From contig NZ_CP084580.1 in NCBI RefSeq assembly GCF_021869765.1, forward strand, positions 3,844,001-3,908,000: 64,000 nucleotides of DNA, in the 5' to 3' direction. A program made the position numbers and the translations under genes. A model generated the notes under the pieces. The model was not told the origin of the DNA. It was given only the letters and a program-made list of their open reading frames with translations, and searched no databases. Shown here in pieces: positions 18,237 through 27,141 of this stretch. Position 1 is the first letter of the stretch. Each line of letters begins with the position of its first letter. The stretch comes from Chryseobacterium sp. MEBOG06 (lineage in GTDB: Bacteria; Bacteroidota; Bacteroidia; Flavobacteriales; Weeksellaceae).

Positions 18237-19151
18237 TTAGGAATTTTTTAGTTGTTCAAAAAGTTCTTTCTGCTTTTCTGTAAGATTGGTAGGCAGTTTC
18301 ACTTCGTAGGTCACAAAAAGGTCTCCATATTCTCCTTCTTTTCTGTAGACAGGGAATCCTTTTCCTTTCAATCTTACGGTAATTCCGGTTTGAGTTTCCG
18401 GTTTTACTTTAAGATTTACGCTTCCGTCTAAAGTATTCACTTTTATATCACCTCCTAAAACAGCGGTATAAAGATCTATCGTCACTTTAGTTTTCAGATC
18501 ATTACCAACTCTTTCAAAATCCGGATCCACGGGAATATTAAAAGTAATATATAAATCCCCGTTAGGACCTCCGTTTACGCCCGGATTTCCATGTCCTTTT
18601 AATTTGATCTGCTGTCCGTCATAGACTCCTGCAGGAATAGTAATTCTTACTTTCTTTCCATTGATTTCAAAGGTTTGGGGATGTGTTTTGGCAGCATCTC
18701 TTAAATTTAGGTTCAACTCAGCCTGTATATCCTGGCCTTTGAACTTTCCTGAAGCCCTTCCTTTTGAACTTTTCCCAAATCCTCCTCCCGCTCCACCGAA
18801 CATACTCTGGAAGAAATCTGAAAAATCTTCCCCTTCACCAAAATCGGTTCCGGAGAAATCTCCTCCATAGTTCTGTTGCTGCTGATATTGTCTTTGTTGC
18901 TGCTGAGCTTTCTCATATTCTTCGCCATGCTTCCAGTTTTCACCGTACTTATCGTATTTGGAACGATTTTCGGGGTTGCTGAGAACTTCATTGGCTTCAT
19001 TCAGCTCTTTGAATTTTCTTTCTGACTCCTTATCATCAGGATTAAGGTCCGGATGCAGTTTTCTGGCCAGTTTTCGATACGCCTTTTTAATGTCATCCTG
19101 GGTTGCGCTTTTATCTACGCCTAAAATTTTATAGTAATCTATATAAGCCAT
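18237..19151 (-). CDS. cbpA: DnaJ-like cochaperone CbpA
   Basis: A 304-residue class II J-protein. The J-domain is residues 1-70 with HPD at 33-35, a Gln-rich then Gly/Phe-rich linker lies at about 85-130 ([13 protein letters not shown]), and two beta-barrel C-terminal substrate-binding domains follow (about 140-300, with [17 protein letters not shown]). There is no zinc-finger domain, which separates it from DnaJ. It stimulates DnaK ATPase under stress. It is followed at once by its modulator cbpM. A TAAATTTG box (19168-19175) precedes it. Confidence 0.92.
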   Translation of the reverse strand: MAYIDYYKILGVDKSATQDDIKKAYRKLARKLHPDLNPDDKESERKFKELNEANEVLSNPENRSKYDKYGENWKHGEEYEKAQQQQRQYQQQQNYGGDFSGTDFGEGEDFSDFFQSMFGGAGGGFGKSSKGRASGKFKGQDIQAELNLNLRDAAKTHPQTFEINGKKVRITIPAGVYDGQQIKLKGHGNPGVNGGPNGDLYITFNIPVDPDFERVGNDLKTKVTIDLYTAVLGGDIKVNTLDGSVNLKVKPETQTGITVRLKGKGFPVYRKEGEYGDLFVTYEVKLPTNLTEKQKELFEQLKNS

Positions 19152-19167
19152 AGAAACGTTGTTTACT

Positions 19168-19175
19168 CAAATTTA
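19168..19175 (-). promoter_or_regulatory. -7 box for cbpA-cbpM
   Basis: The minus strand reads TAAATTTG, an exact TAnnTTTG match, 16 nt from the cbpA ATG (19151). Confidence 0.5.
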
Positions 19176-19222
19176 TGAAATTTAGGCCTGAAAATTGTAT
19201 AACGAAGTGTTAAAAATAAACT

Positions 19223-19230
19223 TATCTTTG
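19223..19230 (+). promoter_or_regulatory. -7 box for the symporter gene
   Basis: TATCTTTG, an exact consensus match, ends 15 nt before ATG 19246. It lies downstream of the alternative TTG start at 19195 and so argues against that start. Confidence 0.55.
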
Positions 19231-19245
19231 ATAAAAAGTGCCCCC

Positions 19246-20445
19246 ATGAAAGAGGTATTGAAAAACTATTCCGGAATTATATTTTTACTTTTAGGAATTA
19301 CTGTTGGAAGCATCATAGGAATTGTAGCTCCGAATTTTGTAGAATATATTAAACCATTGGGAGATATTTTCCTTAATCTTCTTTTTGTAAGTGTGGTACC
19401 TCTTGTATTTTTTGCGGTATCCAACTCCATTGCCTCTCTGGAACAGCAGTCCAAGTTTGGGAAAATCATTCTTACCATGTCCCTTACTTTCTTATTTTTT
19501 ATTCTGACTGCAGCTATTTTCACCATTTGTGCTGTTTATCTTTTTCCTGTTTCCGGAATTTCGGGAAGTTCTGAAATAATGAATGAAGCCGCTGATCAGG
19601 AAAGCTGGGGCAACAGAATTGTAAGCTTCTTTACTGTAGGAGAATTTACAGAGCTTTTCTCACGAAGAAATATGCTCGCGCTTTTGGTATTCGCTTTCCT
19701 TACAGGCTTTGCTGCGAGAAAAACCGGAGAGAAAGGTCAACCGTTCAGAGTTTTTATCGCTTCAGGATATGAAGTAATGAAAGAGCTGCTTTTATTGGTA
19801 ATGAAGCTTGCTCCGATTGGTCTAGGGGCTTATTTTGCTTATCAGGTGGCTACTTTGGGGCCGCAGCTTTTCGGGTTTTATGCTAAGCCTTTAGGTCTTT
19901 ACTATATTGCAGGAATAGTTTATTTCCTTGTTTTCTTTTCAATATATGCCTTTATGGCGAGTGGTCAGAAAGGAGTTAAAAGTTTCTGGAAAAATGCGAT
20001 CTACCCCACTCTTACAGCAATAAGTACCTGTAGCAGTTTTGCTACGATGCCTGCAAATTTACAGGCAGCATCCAAGATCGGGATCCCCAATTCAATTGCT
20101 AATCTGGTAATTCCTATTGGGACAACTTTGCATAAAAATGGATCGTCCATGTCATCCATTATCAAAATCTATGTCGCTTTTTTAATTATTGGAAAAGATT
20201 TCTTTGATCCGGCTAATTTACTTCTGGCATTAGGAATCACAGTTTTTGTAAGTATAGTAGCGGGTGGCATTCCCAATGGCGGGTATATTGGTGAGATGCT
20301 GATGATCTCTGTTTATAAGCTGCCACAGGAAGCGATACCGGCTGTCATGATTATCGGAACATTAGTAGATCCTCTAGCAACTGTACTGAATGCGGTGGGA
20401 GATATTGTCGCGGCCATGTTTGTCAACCGGTTTGTCAAGGTCTGA
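19246..20445 (+). CDS. Dicarboxylate/amino acid:cation symporter (DAACS family)
   Basis: A 399-residue polytopic carrier of the GltP/DctA family, with about eight membrane helices and two re-entrant loops. Diagnostic motifs are the serine-rich STCSSFATMPANL hairpin, PIGTTLHKNGSSM, and the C-terminal GTLVDPLATVLNAVGD. It moves C4-dicarboxylates or acidic amino acids with Na+ or H+; the substrate cannot be fixed from sequence. The start is ATG 19246, supported by the TATCTTTG box just upstream. A small membrane protein follows 27 bp downstream. Confidence 0.92.
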   Translation: MKEVLKNYSGIIFLLLGITVGSIIGIVAPNFVEYIKPLGDIFLNLLFVSVVPLVFFAVSNSIASLEQQSKFGKIILTMSLTFLFFILTAAIFTICAVYLFPVSGISGSSEIMNEAADQESWGNRIVSFFTVGEFTELFSRRNMLALLVFAFLTGFAARKTGEKGQPFRVFIASGYEVMKELLLLVMKLAPIGLGAYFAYQVATLGPQLFGFYAKPLGLYYIAGIVYFLVFFSIYAFMASGQKGVKSFWKNAIYPTLTAISTCSSFATMPANLQAASKIGIPNSIANLVIPIGTTLHKNGSSMSSIIKIYVAFLIIGKDFFDPANLLLALGITVFVSIVAGGIPNGGYIGEMLMISVYKLPQEAIPAVMIIGTLVDPLATVLNAVGDIVAAMFVNRFVKV

Positions 20446-20472
20446 ATTTATTTATAAAACTCTTTCTGCACA

Positions 20473-21000
20473 ATGAATTCATTGTTAAAAAATATCGGTT
20501 TATATGACCAGTCTTACATTGAGGTCAATACAGCCAGAACTGAGCTGGTTCAGAACTTATGGAAAATAACGTATAAAACCAATACAACCTTCATATCGCT
20601 GATCAGAGATCCTGCTATCCCCACAAGGTTTGAATACCGGGGGAAAATTGAAGAAAACAGCTTTACAATTAAGACAAGAAGGCGTTTCTTTGATATCAAT
20701 ATGAATTATCCGGTGATAAAAGGAAGCCTGCATGATCAGAATAATATAACAATCGTTTCTATAGAATATATCCCTACCTTATTTCAAATTTTCACCTTCA
20801 TACTTTTATGGTGCTTTTTTTTATTCGCGGTAGCCGTTAATATAAAAAATAGCGGTGAAGATTCTGTTTTTATTGGAATCTCATCTATAATGGCAGTAAG
20901 TCACTATTTCGTTTTGAAAAGAGAGATTACAAGAGGTAAATATGATTTTGAAAAAGTGATTGGTAATATTACTCAAAAGGATTTTTCTGTAACACACTAA
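20473..21000 (+). CDS. Uncharacterised two-helix membrane protein
   Basis: A 175-residue protein I do not recognise. The N-terminal 95 residues are beta-rich and charged (FEYRGKIEENSFTIKTRRRFF). Two membrane helices follow (about 98-123, FILLWCFFLFAVAV; about 130-148), then a short cytosolic tail. It begins 27 bp after the symporter stop and may be cotranscribed. The layout, soluble part then paired helices, is mildly like the YcxB-type protein at 17.4 kb in mirror order, but no sequence similarity is evident. Confidence 0.6.
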   Translation: MNSLLKNIGLYDQSYIEVNTARTELVQNLWKITYKTNTTFISLIRDPAIPTRFEYRGKIEENSFTIKTRRRFFDINMNYPVIKGSLHDQNNITIVSIEYIPTLFQIFTFILLWCFFLFAVAVNIKNSGEDSVFIGISSIMAVSHYFVLKREITRGKYDFEKVIGNITQKDFSVTH

Positions 21001-21028
21001 AAGCAATACATTTCTATCTATTGAAGTT

Positions 21029-21412
21029 TTATTCGCTTCGTTGTACAGGTTCTAAATTTTCATATTCTTCAGGTGTAAAAAGTCTATAATGAACTTTAAA
21101 GGTTTTGCCTAAAGGGGTTTCAAGAGAAAAGCCTCCGGGACCGAACCCATCTGTAACATCCAGTGTGAAGTGTGAATATTTCCAGTACTCAAAAAGATCG
21201 CGGTCTATCCAGAATTCATATCCATTGATCGTTCCAATCATTGCATCATTCATTCTGGGAAAAAATCCTCCTTTTTCGAAACACTGCGGCTGTGTCCCTT
21301 CGCAGCATCCTCCTGCCTGATAAAACATCAATGGCCCATATTTATCTTCCAGCTCGCGGATGACTTCAAGAGCTTCTTCTGTTGCGGACAGTCTTTGTAT
21401 TTTTGTTTCCAT
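21029..21412 (-). CDS. DUF779 protein (aldehyde-dehydrogenase-associated)
   Basis: A 127-residue DUF779 protein with the cysteine motif GGCCEGTQPQC near residues 34-45, followed by the conserved FWIDRDLFEYWKYSHFTLDV stretch and DGFGPGGFSLE. The family is regularly found next to acetaldehyde dehydrogenase genes, but its biochemical role is unknown; the cysteines suggest metal or redox chemistry (inference). Here it follows adhP and ALDH. A hairpin terminator lies between it and adhP, so it may have its own promoter or rely on read-through. Confidence 0.85.
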   Translation of the reverse strand: METKIQRLSATEEALEVIRELEDKYGPLMFYQAGGCCEGTQPQCFEKGGFFPRMNDAMIGTINGYEFWIDRDLFEYWKYSHFTLDVTDGFGPGGFSLETPLGKTFKVHYRLFTPEEYENLEPVQRSE

Positions 21413-21463
21413 TTTTACTATTTTAACCTTATAAAGAAAGATATTCTTTCTTGTTTAAAAAAA

Positions 21464-21494
21464 GATCCCGGTAAAATAAATGATTACGGGGATC
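21464..21494 (-). terminator. Terminator between adhP and the DUF779 gene
   Basis: Hairpin with 10 of 11 base pairs (21464-21474 with 21484-21494, 9-nt loop), followed on the minus strand by seven T. It sits directly after the adhP stop. Confidence 0.7.
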
Positions 21495-21510
21495 AGAAAC
21501 ACAACATTAT

Positions 21511-22545
21511 CTAATTTGAGCCGGCAATATCTAAAACGATTCTGCCATCAATCTGTCCTTTTTTCATTTTGTCAAAAACATCATTAATATCTTCTAATTT
21601 CGCAGCAGTCACAGTAGCTTTCACAAGCCCTTCATTAGCAAAATCTAAAGCTTCCTGCATATCTTTTCTGGTTCCTACAATAGATCCTCTTACTGTAATT
21701 CTTTTTAAAACAGTCTCAAAAATAGGAAGTTCAAATGATCCTGGAGGAAGCCCGTTAAGGGCAATGGTTCCTTTTCTTCTCAGCACATCTATTCCCTGCT
21801 TGAAAGCTATTGGAGAGACCGCAGTGATCAATGCACCATGCATTCCGCCTACTTCTTTATGTAAATATTCTCCGGGATCAGTATTTTTAGCATTGACTAC
21901 AAGATCTGCTCCTAATTTTTTGGCGAGATCAAGCTTATCGTCTGATACGTCAATAGCTGCCACGTGCATTCCCATTGCTTTCGCATACTGAACTGCTACG
22001 TGTCCTAATCCTCCGATTCCTGAGATGGCTACCCATTCTCCCGGTTTTGTCTCTGTTTCTTTTAATCCTTTATAAACCGTAACACCGGCACATAAGATAG
22101 GTGCTATTTCCAAAAAGTTAACATCAGATTTTAAATGTCCTACGTATCTGGAATCTGCAATCACATATTCTGCAAAACCTCCGTCTACACTATAACCTCC
22201 ATTTTTCTGAGCCTCGCAAAGGGTTTCCCATCCCGTGATACAGTAATCACAGCATCCACAGGCACTGTACAGCCATGGAACTCCTACCGCATCTCCTTCC
22301 TTTACGAAAGCTTCAGGTCCACAGGCCACTACAATTCCTACTCCTTCATGTCCCGGGATAAGAGGCATTTTAGGTTTTGCAGGCCAGTCACCATCTACCG
22401 CATGTAAGTCAGTATGGCAAACTCCACAGGCAATTACTTTTACCAATACTTCATATCTTCCAGGTGCTCTTACAGGAACTTCTTCTATTTTCAGGGGTTG
22501 GCCGTAGCCTTGAACTACCGCGGCTTTCATTGTTTTTGGAATCAT
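21511..22545 (-). CDS. adhP: Zinc-dependent alcohol dehydrogenase
   Basis: A 344-residue medium-chain dehydrogenase of the AdhP type, reducing aldehydes or oxidising primary alcohols with NAD. Catalytic zinc ligands are in [15 protein letters not shown] and GHEGVG. Four structural-zinc cysteines are in [15 protein letters not shown]. The Rossmann loop is [14 protein letters not shown]. The ATG at 22545 gives the usual [12 protein letters not shown] opening. It lies downstream of the ALDH gene on the same strand, separated by 252 bp that contain a GC-rich structured element. The pair would convert ethanol-type alcohols to acids. Confidence 0.93.
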   Translation of the reverse strand: MIPKTMKAAVVQGYGQPLKIEEVPVRAPGRYEVLVKVIACGVCHTDLHAVDGDWPAKPKMPLIPGHEGVGIVVACGPEAFVKEGDAVGVPWLYSACGCCDYCITGWETLCEAQKNGGYSVDGGFAEYVIADSRYVGHLKSDVNFLEIAPILCAGVTVYKGLKETETKPGEWVAISGIGGLGHVAVQYAKAMGMHVAAIDVSDDKLDLAKKLGADLVVNAKNTDPGEYLHKEVGGMHGALITAVSPIAFKQGIDVLRRKGTIALNGLPPGSFELPIFETVLKRITVRGSIVGTRKDMQEALDFANEGLVKATVTAAKLEDINDVFDKMKKGQIDGRIVLDIAGSN

Positions 22546-22660
22546 ATTTTATTTTTTGAGTTAGGTTTTTACAGGCAAATCTGTAATGATGTCTGCAAAA
22601 GTTGGTAATCAGATTTACTATTTTCAATTAATAATCAATCCATAAGACTGATATTATTCT

Positions 22661-22787
22661 GCGTGAGGGATAGGAAGGGCGGCGAGGAACGAGCCGGTGC
22701 GCAATGTAATGGAGCACCGAAACGAAGTGCAGCCCTGGATAGCCCGACCGACTTCCCCGGAAAAGCCAGGGCAGTCGGGCACGTCCT
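22661..22787. repeat. GC-rich structured intergenic element (candidate interspersed repeat)
   Basis: About 127 bp, clearly richer in GC than the surrounding AT-rich DNA, lie between ALDH and adhP. A 6-bp hairpin is formed by CGGTGC (22695-22700) and GCACCG (22714-22719). Further on, GCCCTGG (22732-22738), GCCCGAC (22742-22748), CCAGGGC (22766-22772) and GTCGGGC (22774-22780) are complementary in the interleaved order A-B-A'-B'. I see no plausible coding frame. From general knowledge, Chryseobacterium genomes carry GC-rich interspersed elements of similar look; membership is inference. No second copy was noticed in this window. Confidence 0.6.
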
Positions 22788-22797
22788 AAAATTAATA

Positions 22798-24327
22798 TTA
22801 AAAGAATCCTAATTTGTTTTTGTTGTAGGATATCAACATATTTTTAGTCTGACGGTAATGGTCAAGCATCATCTTATGATTTTCCCTTCCTATCCCCGAC
22901 TGCTTATACCCTCCAAAAGGCGCTCCTGCCGGATAAGAGTGATATTGGTTTACCCATACTCTTCCTGCCTCAATCTGGCGCGGAATATTGTACAACTGGT
23001 GTGCATCCCTAGTCCATACTCCGGCTCCAAGGCCATAAATGGTGTCATTCGCAATTTTTACGGCTTCCTCTTCATCTTTAAATGTCGTAAAAGCGAGTAC
23101 CGGACCAAAAATTTCCTCCTGGAAGATTCTCATCTTATTATGTCCTTTGAAAATGGTAGGCTGAATATAGAAACCTTCATCAAGGTCTTCTCCCAGATGA
23201 TTAACTTCTCCGCCAACCAATACTTCTGCTCCTTCATCTTTCCCTAACTGAATGTAAGAAAGTATTTTATCTTTCTGAATCTTTGAAGCCTGCGCTCCCA
23301 TCATCACGGTTTTATCCAATGGATTTCCGACTTTGATTGCTTTTACTCTTTCAATTACTTTTTCAATAAAAGCATCAGCGATATCTTCCTGAACCAGCAA
23401 TCTGGAAGGGCAGGTACAGATTTCTCCCTGATTAAGCGCAAAAAGAACGGCTCCTTCAATAGCTTTGTCTAGAAATTCATCATCGGCATCCATCACTGAG
23501 GTAAAGAAAACATTCGGTGATTTCCCTCCCAATTCCAGTGTTACCGGAATAATATTTTCTGTTGCATACTGCATTACGAGGCGTCCTGTAGCTGTGGAAC
23601 CGGTAAAAGCTGCTTTTGCCACTTTAGGATTGGTCACCAAATGACGTCCCAGTTCTGCCCCAAATCCGTTAACGATATTCACTACTCCTGCCGGTAAGAG
23701 ATCTCCTATTAATTCCATCATCACCATAATGGAAACAGGTGTACTTTCTGCGGGTTTTAAAACGACACAGTTACCTGCTGCCAATGCCGGTGCCAGCTTC
23801 CATACTGCCATCAGGATCGGAAAATTCCAAGGGATGATCTGCGCAATTACTCCAAGAGGTTCGTGTACAATAAGAGAAACGGTATCTTTATCCAGTTCGT
23901 TATGAGAGCCTTCATCTGCACGAATCACGGAAGCAAAGTATCTGAAGTGATCGATAGCCAACGGCATATCTGCTGCAAGGGTTTCTCTCACTGCTTTACC
24001 ATTGTCTATCGTTTCTACTGTAGCAAGATATTCCAGATTTTGTTCTATTCTGTCTGCAATTTTGTTCAGAATAATACTTCTTTCTGTGGATGAGGTATTT
24101 TTCCAGCTTTGAAATGCTTTTTCAGCAGCATCTACAGCGAGTTCCAAATCTTCTTTGGATGAATGGGCTACCTGAGTAAAAGTTTTTCCGTCAACGGGAG
24201 ATATTACATCAAAATACTGCCCTTTAACGGGTGGTGTGAATTTTCCGTCAATATAATTATCATATCTGCTTTTGAACTCGGGGCGTTGCAAAAGGGTTGC
24301 TGGTCTTGGTTCTGTAAGAGTGCTCAT
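22798..24327 (-). CDS. NAD-dependent aldehyde dehydrogenase
   Basis: A 509-residue aldehyde dehydrogenase of the acetaldehyde-oxidising ExaC/AldB group. Key residues are the catalytic Cys in [14 protein letters not shown], the general base Glu in [11 protein letters not shown], the NAD-site Lys in [10 protein letters not shown], and [10 protein letters not shown]. Length is normal for the family. It oxidises aldehydes to acids, downstream of AdhP action. The AraC gene is divergent, 180 bp away. DUF779 and adhP on the same strand complete the cassette. Confidence 0.93.
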   Translation of the reverse strand: MSTLTEPRPATLLQRPEFKSRYDNYIDGKFTPPVKGQYFDVISPVDGKTFTQVAHSSKEDLELAVDAAEKAFQSWKNTSSTERSIILNKIADRIEQNLEYLATVETIDNGKAVRETLAADMPLAIDHFRYFASVIRADEGSHNELDKDTVSLIVHEPLGVIAQIIPWNFPILMAVWKLAPALAAGNCVVLKPAESTPVSIMVMMELIGDLLPAGVVNIVNGFGAELGRHLVTNPKVAKAAFTGSTATGRLVMQYATENIIPVTLELGGKSPNVFFTSVMDADDEFLDKAIEGAVLFALNQGEICTCPSRLLVQEDIADAFIEKVIERVKAIKVGNPLDKTVMMGAQASKIQKDKILSYIQLGKDEGAEVLVGGEVNHLGEDLDEGFYIQPTIFKGHNKMRIFQEEIFGPVLAFTTFKDEEEAVKIANDTIYGLGAGVWTRDAHQLYNIPRQIEAGRVWVNQYHSYPAGAPFGGYKQSGIGRENHKMMLDHYRQTKNMLISYNKNKLGFF

Positions 24328-24470
24328 ATTAGTATTGTTTTAATTTTTCAATAATGCCAAATTACAGGTACACAAAAAAAAACAATAGCACAATCGTACA
24401 AAAAAAGTGCAGAATAATGCAGACAACCAATTTTATAATTTTCTTAACAACAATATACCGTCAAATTTTC

Positions 24471-24478
24471 TATATTTG
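24471..24478 (+). promoter_or_regulatory. -7 box for the araC-type gene
   Basis: TATATTTG, an exact consensus match, ends 29 nt before ATG 24508 in the divergent AraC/ALDH gap. Confidence 0.45.
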
Positions 24479-24507
24479 AGTTACCTGCTTCTTAAAAATA
24501 TTTAGAA

Positions 24508-25434
24508 ATGAATAACAATAGTCCTATTTTATTGAATACTCCTGAATTAAGGAAAGAAAACCAACTATTGAGTCTTGTTGAGAACCAGACCAAATTCAAT
24601 CTAAATAATTGTGAGTTCAGTATTTATGAGACACATAAAGCTGCTTTTGGGGTAAAGCTTCATTTTGAAAATATAGCATTTACTGCTATGCTCCAGGGTA
24701 AAAAACACATGAAACTGGATAAAAAGACAACCTATTTTGATTATTTTCCGGGCGAAAGTATTTTGGTTGCTCCCGGGGAAACGATGGTGATCGATTTTCC
24801 TGAAGCTGATGAAACCCCTACACAATGTATTTCTTTAAGTTTAAATCCTGATTTTATAGAGGATTCACTCAATTATTTAAACTACCATCTTCCTAAAGCA
24901 GATGAAGATTCACAATGGAATATCCAACTGGAAGAATACTTTCTTTTTAATAATAAAGCCTTAGCTTCTGCCACCAACAATATTATGAGAATTGCTATGG
25001 ATGACAATTCTCAGAAGGATATCATGGCCGATTTTGCCTTAAAGGAACTCCTGATCAGACTGATGCAAACACAGGCAAGGAGTATGGTAGAGAAAAATAT
25101 TGTAAAAAACAGATCCAAAATAGGTTTTGTAGTGGATTATATCAAAAGAAATCTACATCAGAAACTTTCTATTGAGAGTATTGCAAAGCTTGCTTATGTG
25201 AGCAAGTCTAATTTCTTTAAAATGTTTAAAGATGAGTTCGGAACTTCTCCGAATGATTTTATTCTACAGGAAAGAATTAACAGGGCTAAAGAATTACTGG
25301 CGGGTCAAAACAGTATCAAGGAAACGGCTTACCAAACCGGATTTTCGGATACCAATTATTTTACACGTGTATTCAAACAGCTGGTAGGGGTTACTCCCAA
25401 AAGCTATCAGAATGCTATCGTATATTCTGAATAA
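24508..25434 (+). CDS. AraC-family transcriptional regulator of the aldehyde/alcohol cassette
   Basis: A 308-residue regulator. The N-terminal half is an AraC_N-type effector domain (FNLNNCEFSIYETHKAAFGV, YFPGESILVAPGE). The C-terminal 100 residues hold two helix-turn-helix motifs (SIESIAKLAYVSKSNFFKMFK; KETAYQTGFSDTNYFTRVFKQ, each seen in parts). It is divergently placed to the ALDH gene, which usually means it controls that gene, probably responding to an aldehyde or alcohol (inference). The shared 180-bp gap is AT-rich with no evident palindrome. Confidence 0.9.
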   Translation: MNNNSPILLNTPELRKENQLLSLVENQTKFNLNNCEFSIYETHKAAFGVKLHFENIAFTAMLQGKKHMKLDKKTTYFDYFPGESILVAPGETMVIDFPEADETPTQCISLSLNPDFIEDSLNYLNYHLPKADEDSQWNIQLEEYFLFNNKALASATNNIMRIAMDDNSQKDIMADFALKELLIRLMQTQARSMVEKNIVKNRSKIGFVVDYIKRNLHQKLSIESIAKLAYVSKSNFFKMFKDEFGTSPNDFILQERINRAKELLAGQNSIKETAYQTGFSDTNYFTRVFKQLVGVTPKSYQNAIVYSE

Positions 25435-25463
25435 GTGATCAGCCATTCTATTGATAAAAAAAT

Positions 25464-25486
25464 CCCCTGAAGTAAAACTTCAGGGG
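25464..25486. terminator. Terminator between the araC-type gene and SusD 2
   Basis: Perfect 10-bp stem (CCCCTGAAGT, 25464-25473; ACTTCAGGGG, 25477-25486) with a 3-nt loop. Runs of A precede it and a T-rich stretch follows, so it may work in both directions for these convergent genes. Confidence 0.8.
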
Positions 25487-25509
25487 TATTTTAATTAAAA
25501 TAACAAGGA

Positions 25510-27129
25510 TTAGTATCCGTCATTTTGTTTAACATTCGGGTTTGCCGAAACTTCTTTAATAGGAATAGGTAAAGTATATCTATAGTCCCCGTTTGGAAGA
25601 TTTTCTACTGCAACGACGTCATCTGTAGCGTTTCTGTCCATAGCCACATTTGCAGCTACTGCAAGTCTCTTCAAGTCAACATAACGGTGTCCTTCAAGTG
25701 CTAATTCAACTCTACGCTCTTTCAAAATATCTGCGTAGGCTACCTGAGTACTAGAATAAGCAGGCGTTACTGCAGCATTCTGGAAGTTTCTAGCTTCTCT
25801 TACTTTCTGAATCAGGTCATGAGCCGTTGAAAGGTTTCCTGCTGCCACTTCAGCTTCAGCCGCTATGAAATACATTTCTGATAATCTGAAAACTTTCACA
25901 TCATTTCTGGTAGCGATACCCGTTTTACCAGGATATTTATCAATTACCAACCCATCATTTCTTGTATTTCCGTCTACCGCAGTAGCATAGTTATTATTTG
26001 CCTTTGAGCTAGGATCTACATAAGCATATCTTCTGATATCCCCAGGCGTATTGTTGAATATATTATATAAATTTCTTCCCCAGAACCACATTGGTGAACC
26101 ACTTAGCTGAGACTGGTTGGTATTCCATTTTGAGCCGATACTTCCTCCTGCTCCTAACGGGAGTCTGTTCAGAGAGAATATAATCTCGCCTTTTGCAGAA
26201 TCATTCCAAAGGTTTCTATATGGGTTGAAAGAAGTAGCAACATTGTAAAACTCTTTAGCCCAGGTAGTTGTAGCAGAACTTGCATCAATAACAGGAGCAG
26301 TTGCAGTTACCGCAGGATTAGCGATAGTCAGACTTAATTTTGATCCTGTAATTACTTCGTTTGCATATTGTTTTGCTAAAGGCATATTTCCTCTATACAG
26401 ATTAAAACGAGCTGTTACAGAGTTTACAAATCCTTTATCAGCAAAATATCTTGCTCCTTGGTCACCAGCAGCAGAATACGTTAATATTCCTCTTGCATAA
26501 TCTAAGTCAGCATTAATAAAATCATAGATATCCTGATTTTTAGCTCTTGGCAATTGTGCATCTGTAGAAGGAACATCTTTCAGAAGAATTACTCCTAAAG
26601 CATTAGGATTTTTCATATCACTTGAAAAATAAGCCTCTAACTGTACATAGCAATATGCTCTTATAGCTCTGGCCTGCGCCAGGATCTTATTATATTGATC
26701 CTTCTCTTTATCAGTAGCAGGGGTAATTTTCTGTGCACCTTCCAATAGTCTGTTAACTCTGTTAATAACTTTGTAATTATTTAACCAGATCCCGTCACTG
26801 GAAGCTGTTCCTACAGTACCTCCTGTTACAACAGGACTAGCAGGATCAAGGAAAAATCTGTGTAGAGAATATTCCTGTCCACCACTTGCAGAACCAGGTT
26901 TTACTTCGTCTGTAAATACGGCTGTAAAATAAATCTCATCCATCGGATCAAGCTGAGCATACACAGATCCATTCAGAACTTCTCCTAAATTGGCAACACT
27001 TGTATACAAATCCTTCTCCTGTAACTCTCCCGCCTGTTTAATATCAAGTGCATCCTGACAGCTGTTCAAAGTAAATGCTGCAGATGATAAAGTTACTACA
27101 ATTAAAACTGTATTTATTATTCTTTTCAT
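25510..27129 (-). CDS. RagB/SusD-family lipoprotein (SusD 2)
   Basis: A 539-residue SusD-type surface lipoprotein. The signal peptide ends in a lipobox (TLNSC, Cys 24), followed by QDALDIKQAGEL. Helical TPR-like segments (AQARAIRAYCYVQLEAYF) and the closing ERRVELALEGHRYVDLKRL motif are typical. It is 12 bp downstream of SusC 2. No glycosidase, protease or sulfatase gene accompanies the pair, so the ligand is not predictable. The gene is followed by a strong terminator at 25464-25486. Confidence 0.93.
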   Translation of the reverse strand: MKRIINTVLIVVTLSSAAFTLNSCQDALDIKQAGELQEKDLYTSVANLGEVLNGSVYAQLDPMDEIYFTAVFTDEVKPGSASGGQEYSLHRFFLDPASPVVTGGTVGTASSDGIWLNNYKVINRVNRLLEGAQKITPATDKEKDQYNKILAQARAIRAYCYVQLEAYFSSDMKNPNALGVILLKDVPSTDAQLPRAKNQDIYDFINADLDYARGILTYSAAGDQGARYFADKGFVNSVTARFNLYRGNMPLAKQYANEVITGSKLSLTIANPAVTATAPVIDASSATTTWAKEFYNVATSFNPYRNLWNDSAKGEIIFSLNRLPLGAGGSIGSKWNTNQSQLSGSPMWFWGRNLYNIFNNTPGDIRRYAYVDPSSKANNNYATAVDGNTRNDGLVIDKYPGKTGIATRNDVKVFRLSEMYFIAAEAEVAAGNLSTAHDLIQKVREARNFQNAAVTPAYSSTQVAYADILKERRVELALEGHRYVDLKRLAVAANVAMDRNATDDVVAVENLPNGDYRYTLPIPIKEVSANPNVKQNDGY

Positions 27130-27141
27130 AATTCTTCTCTA

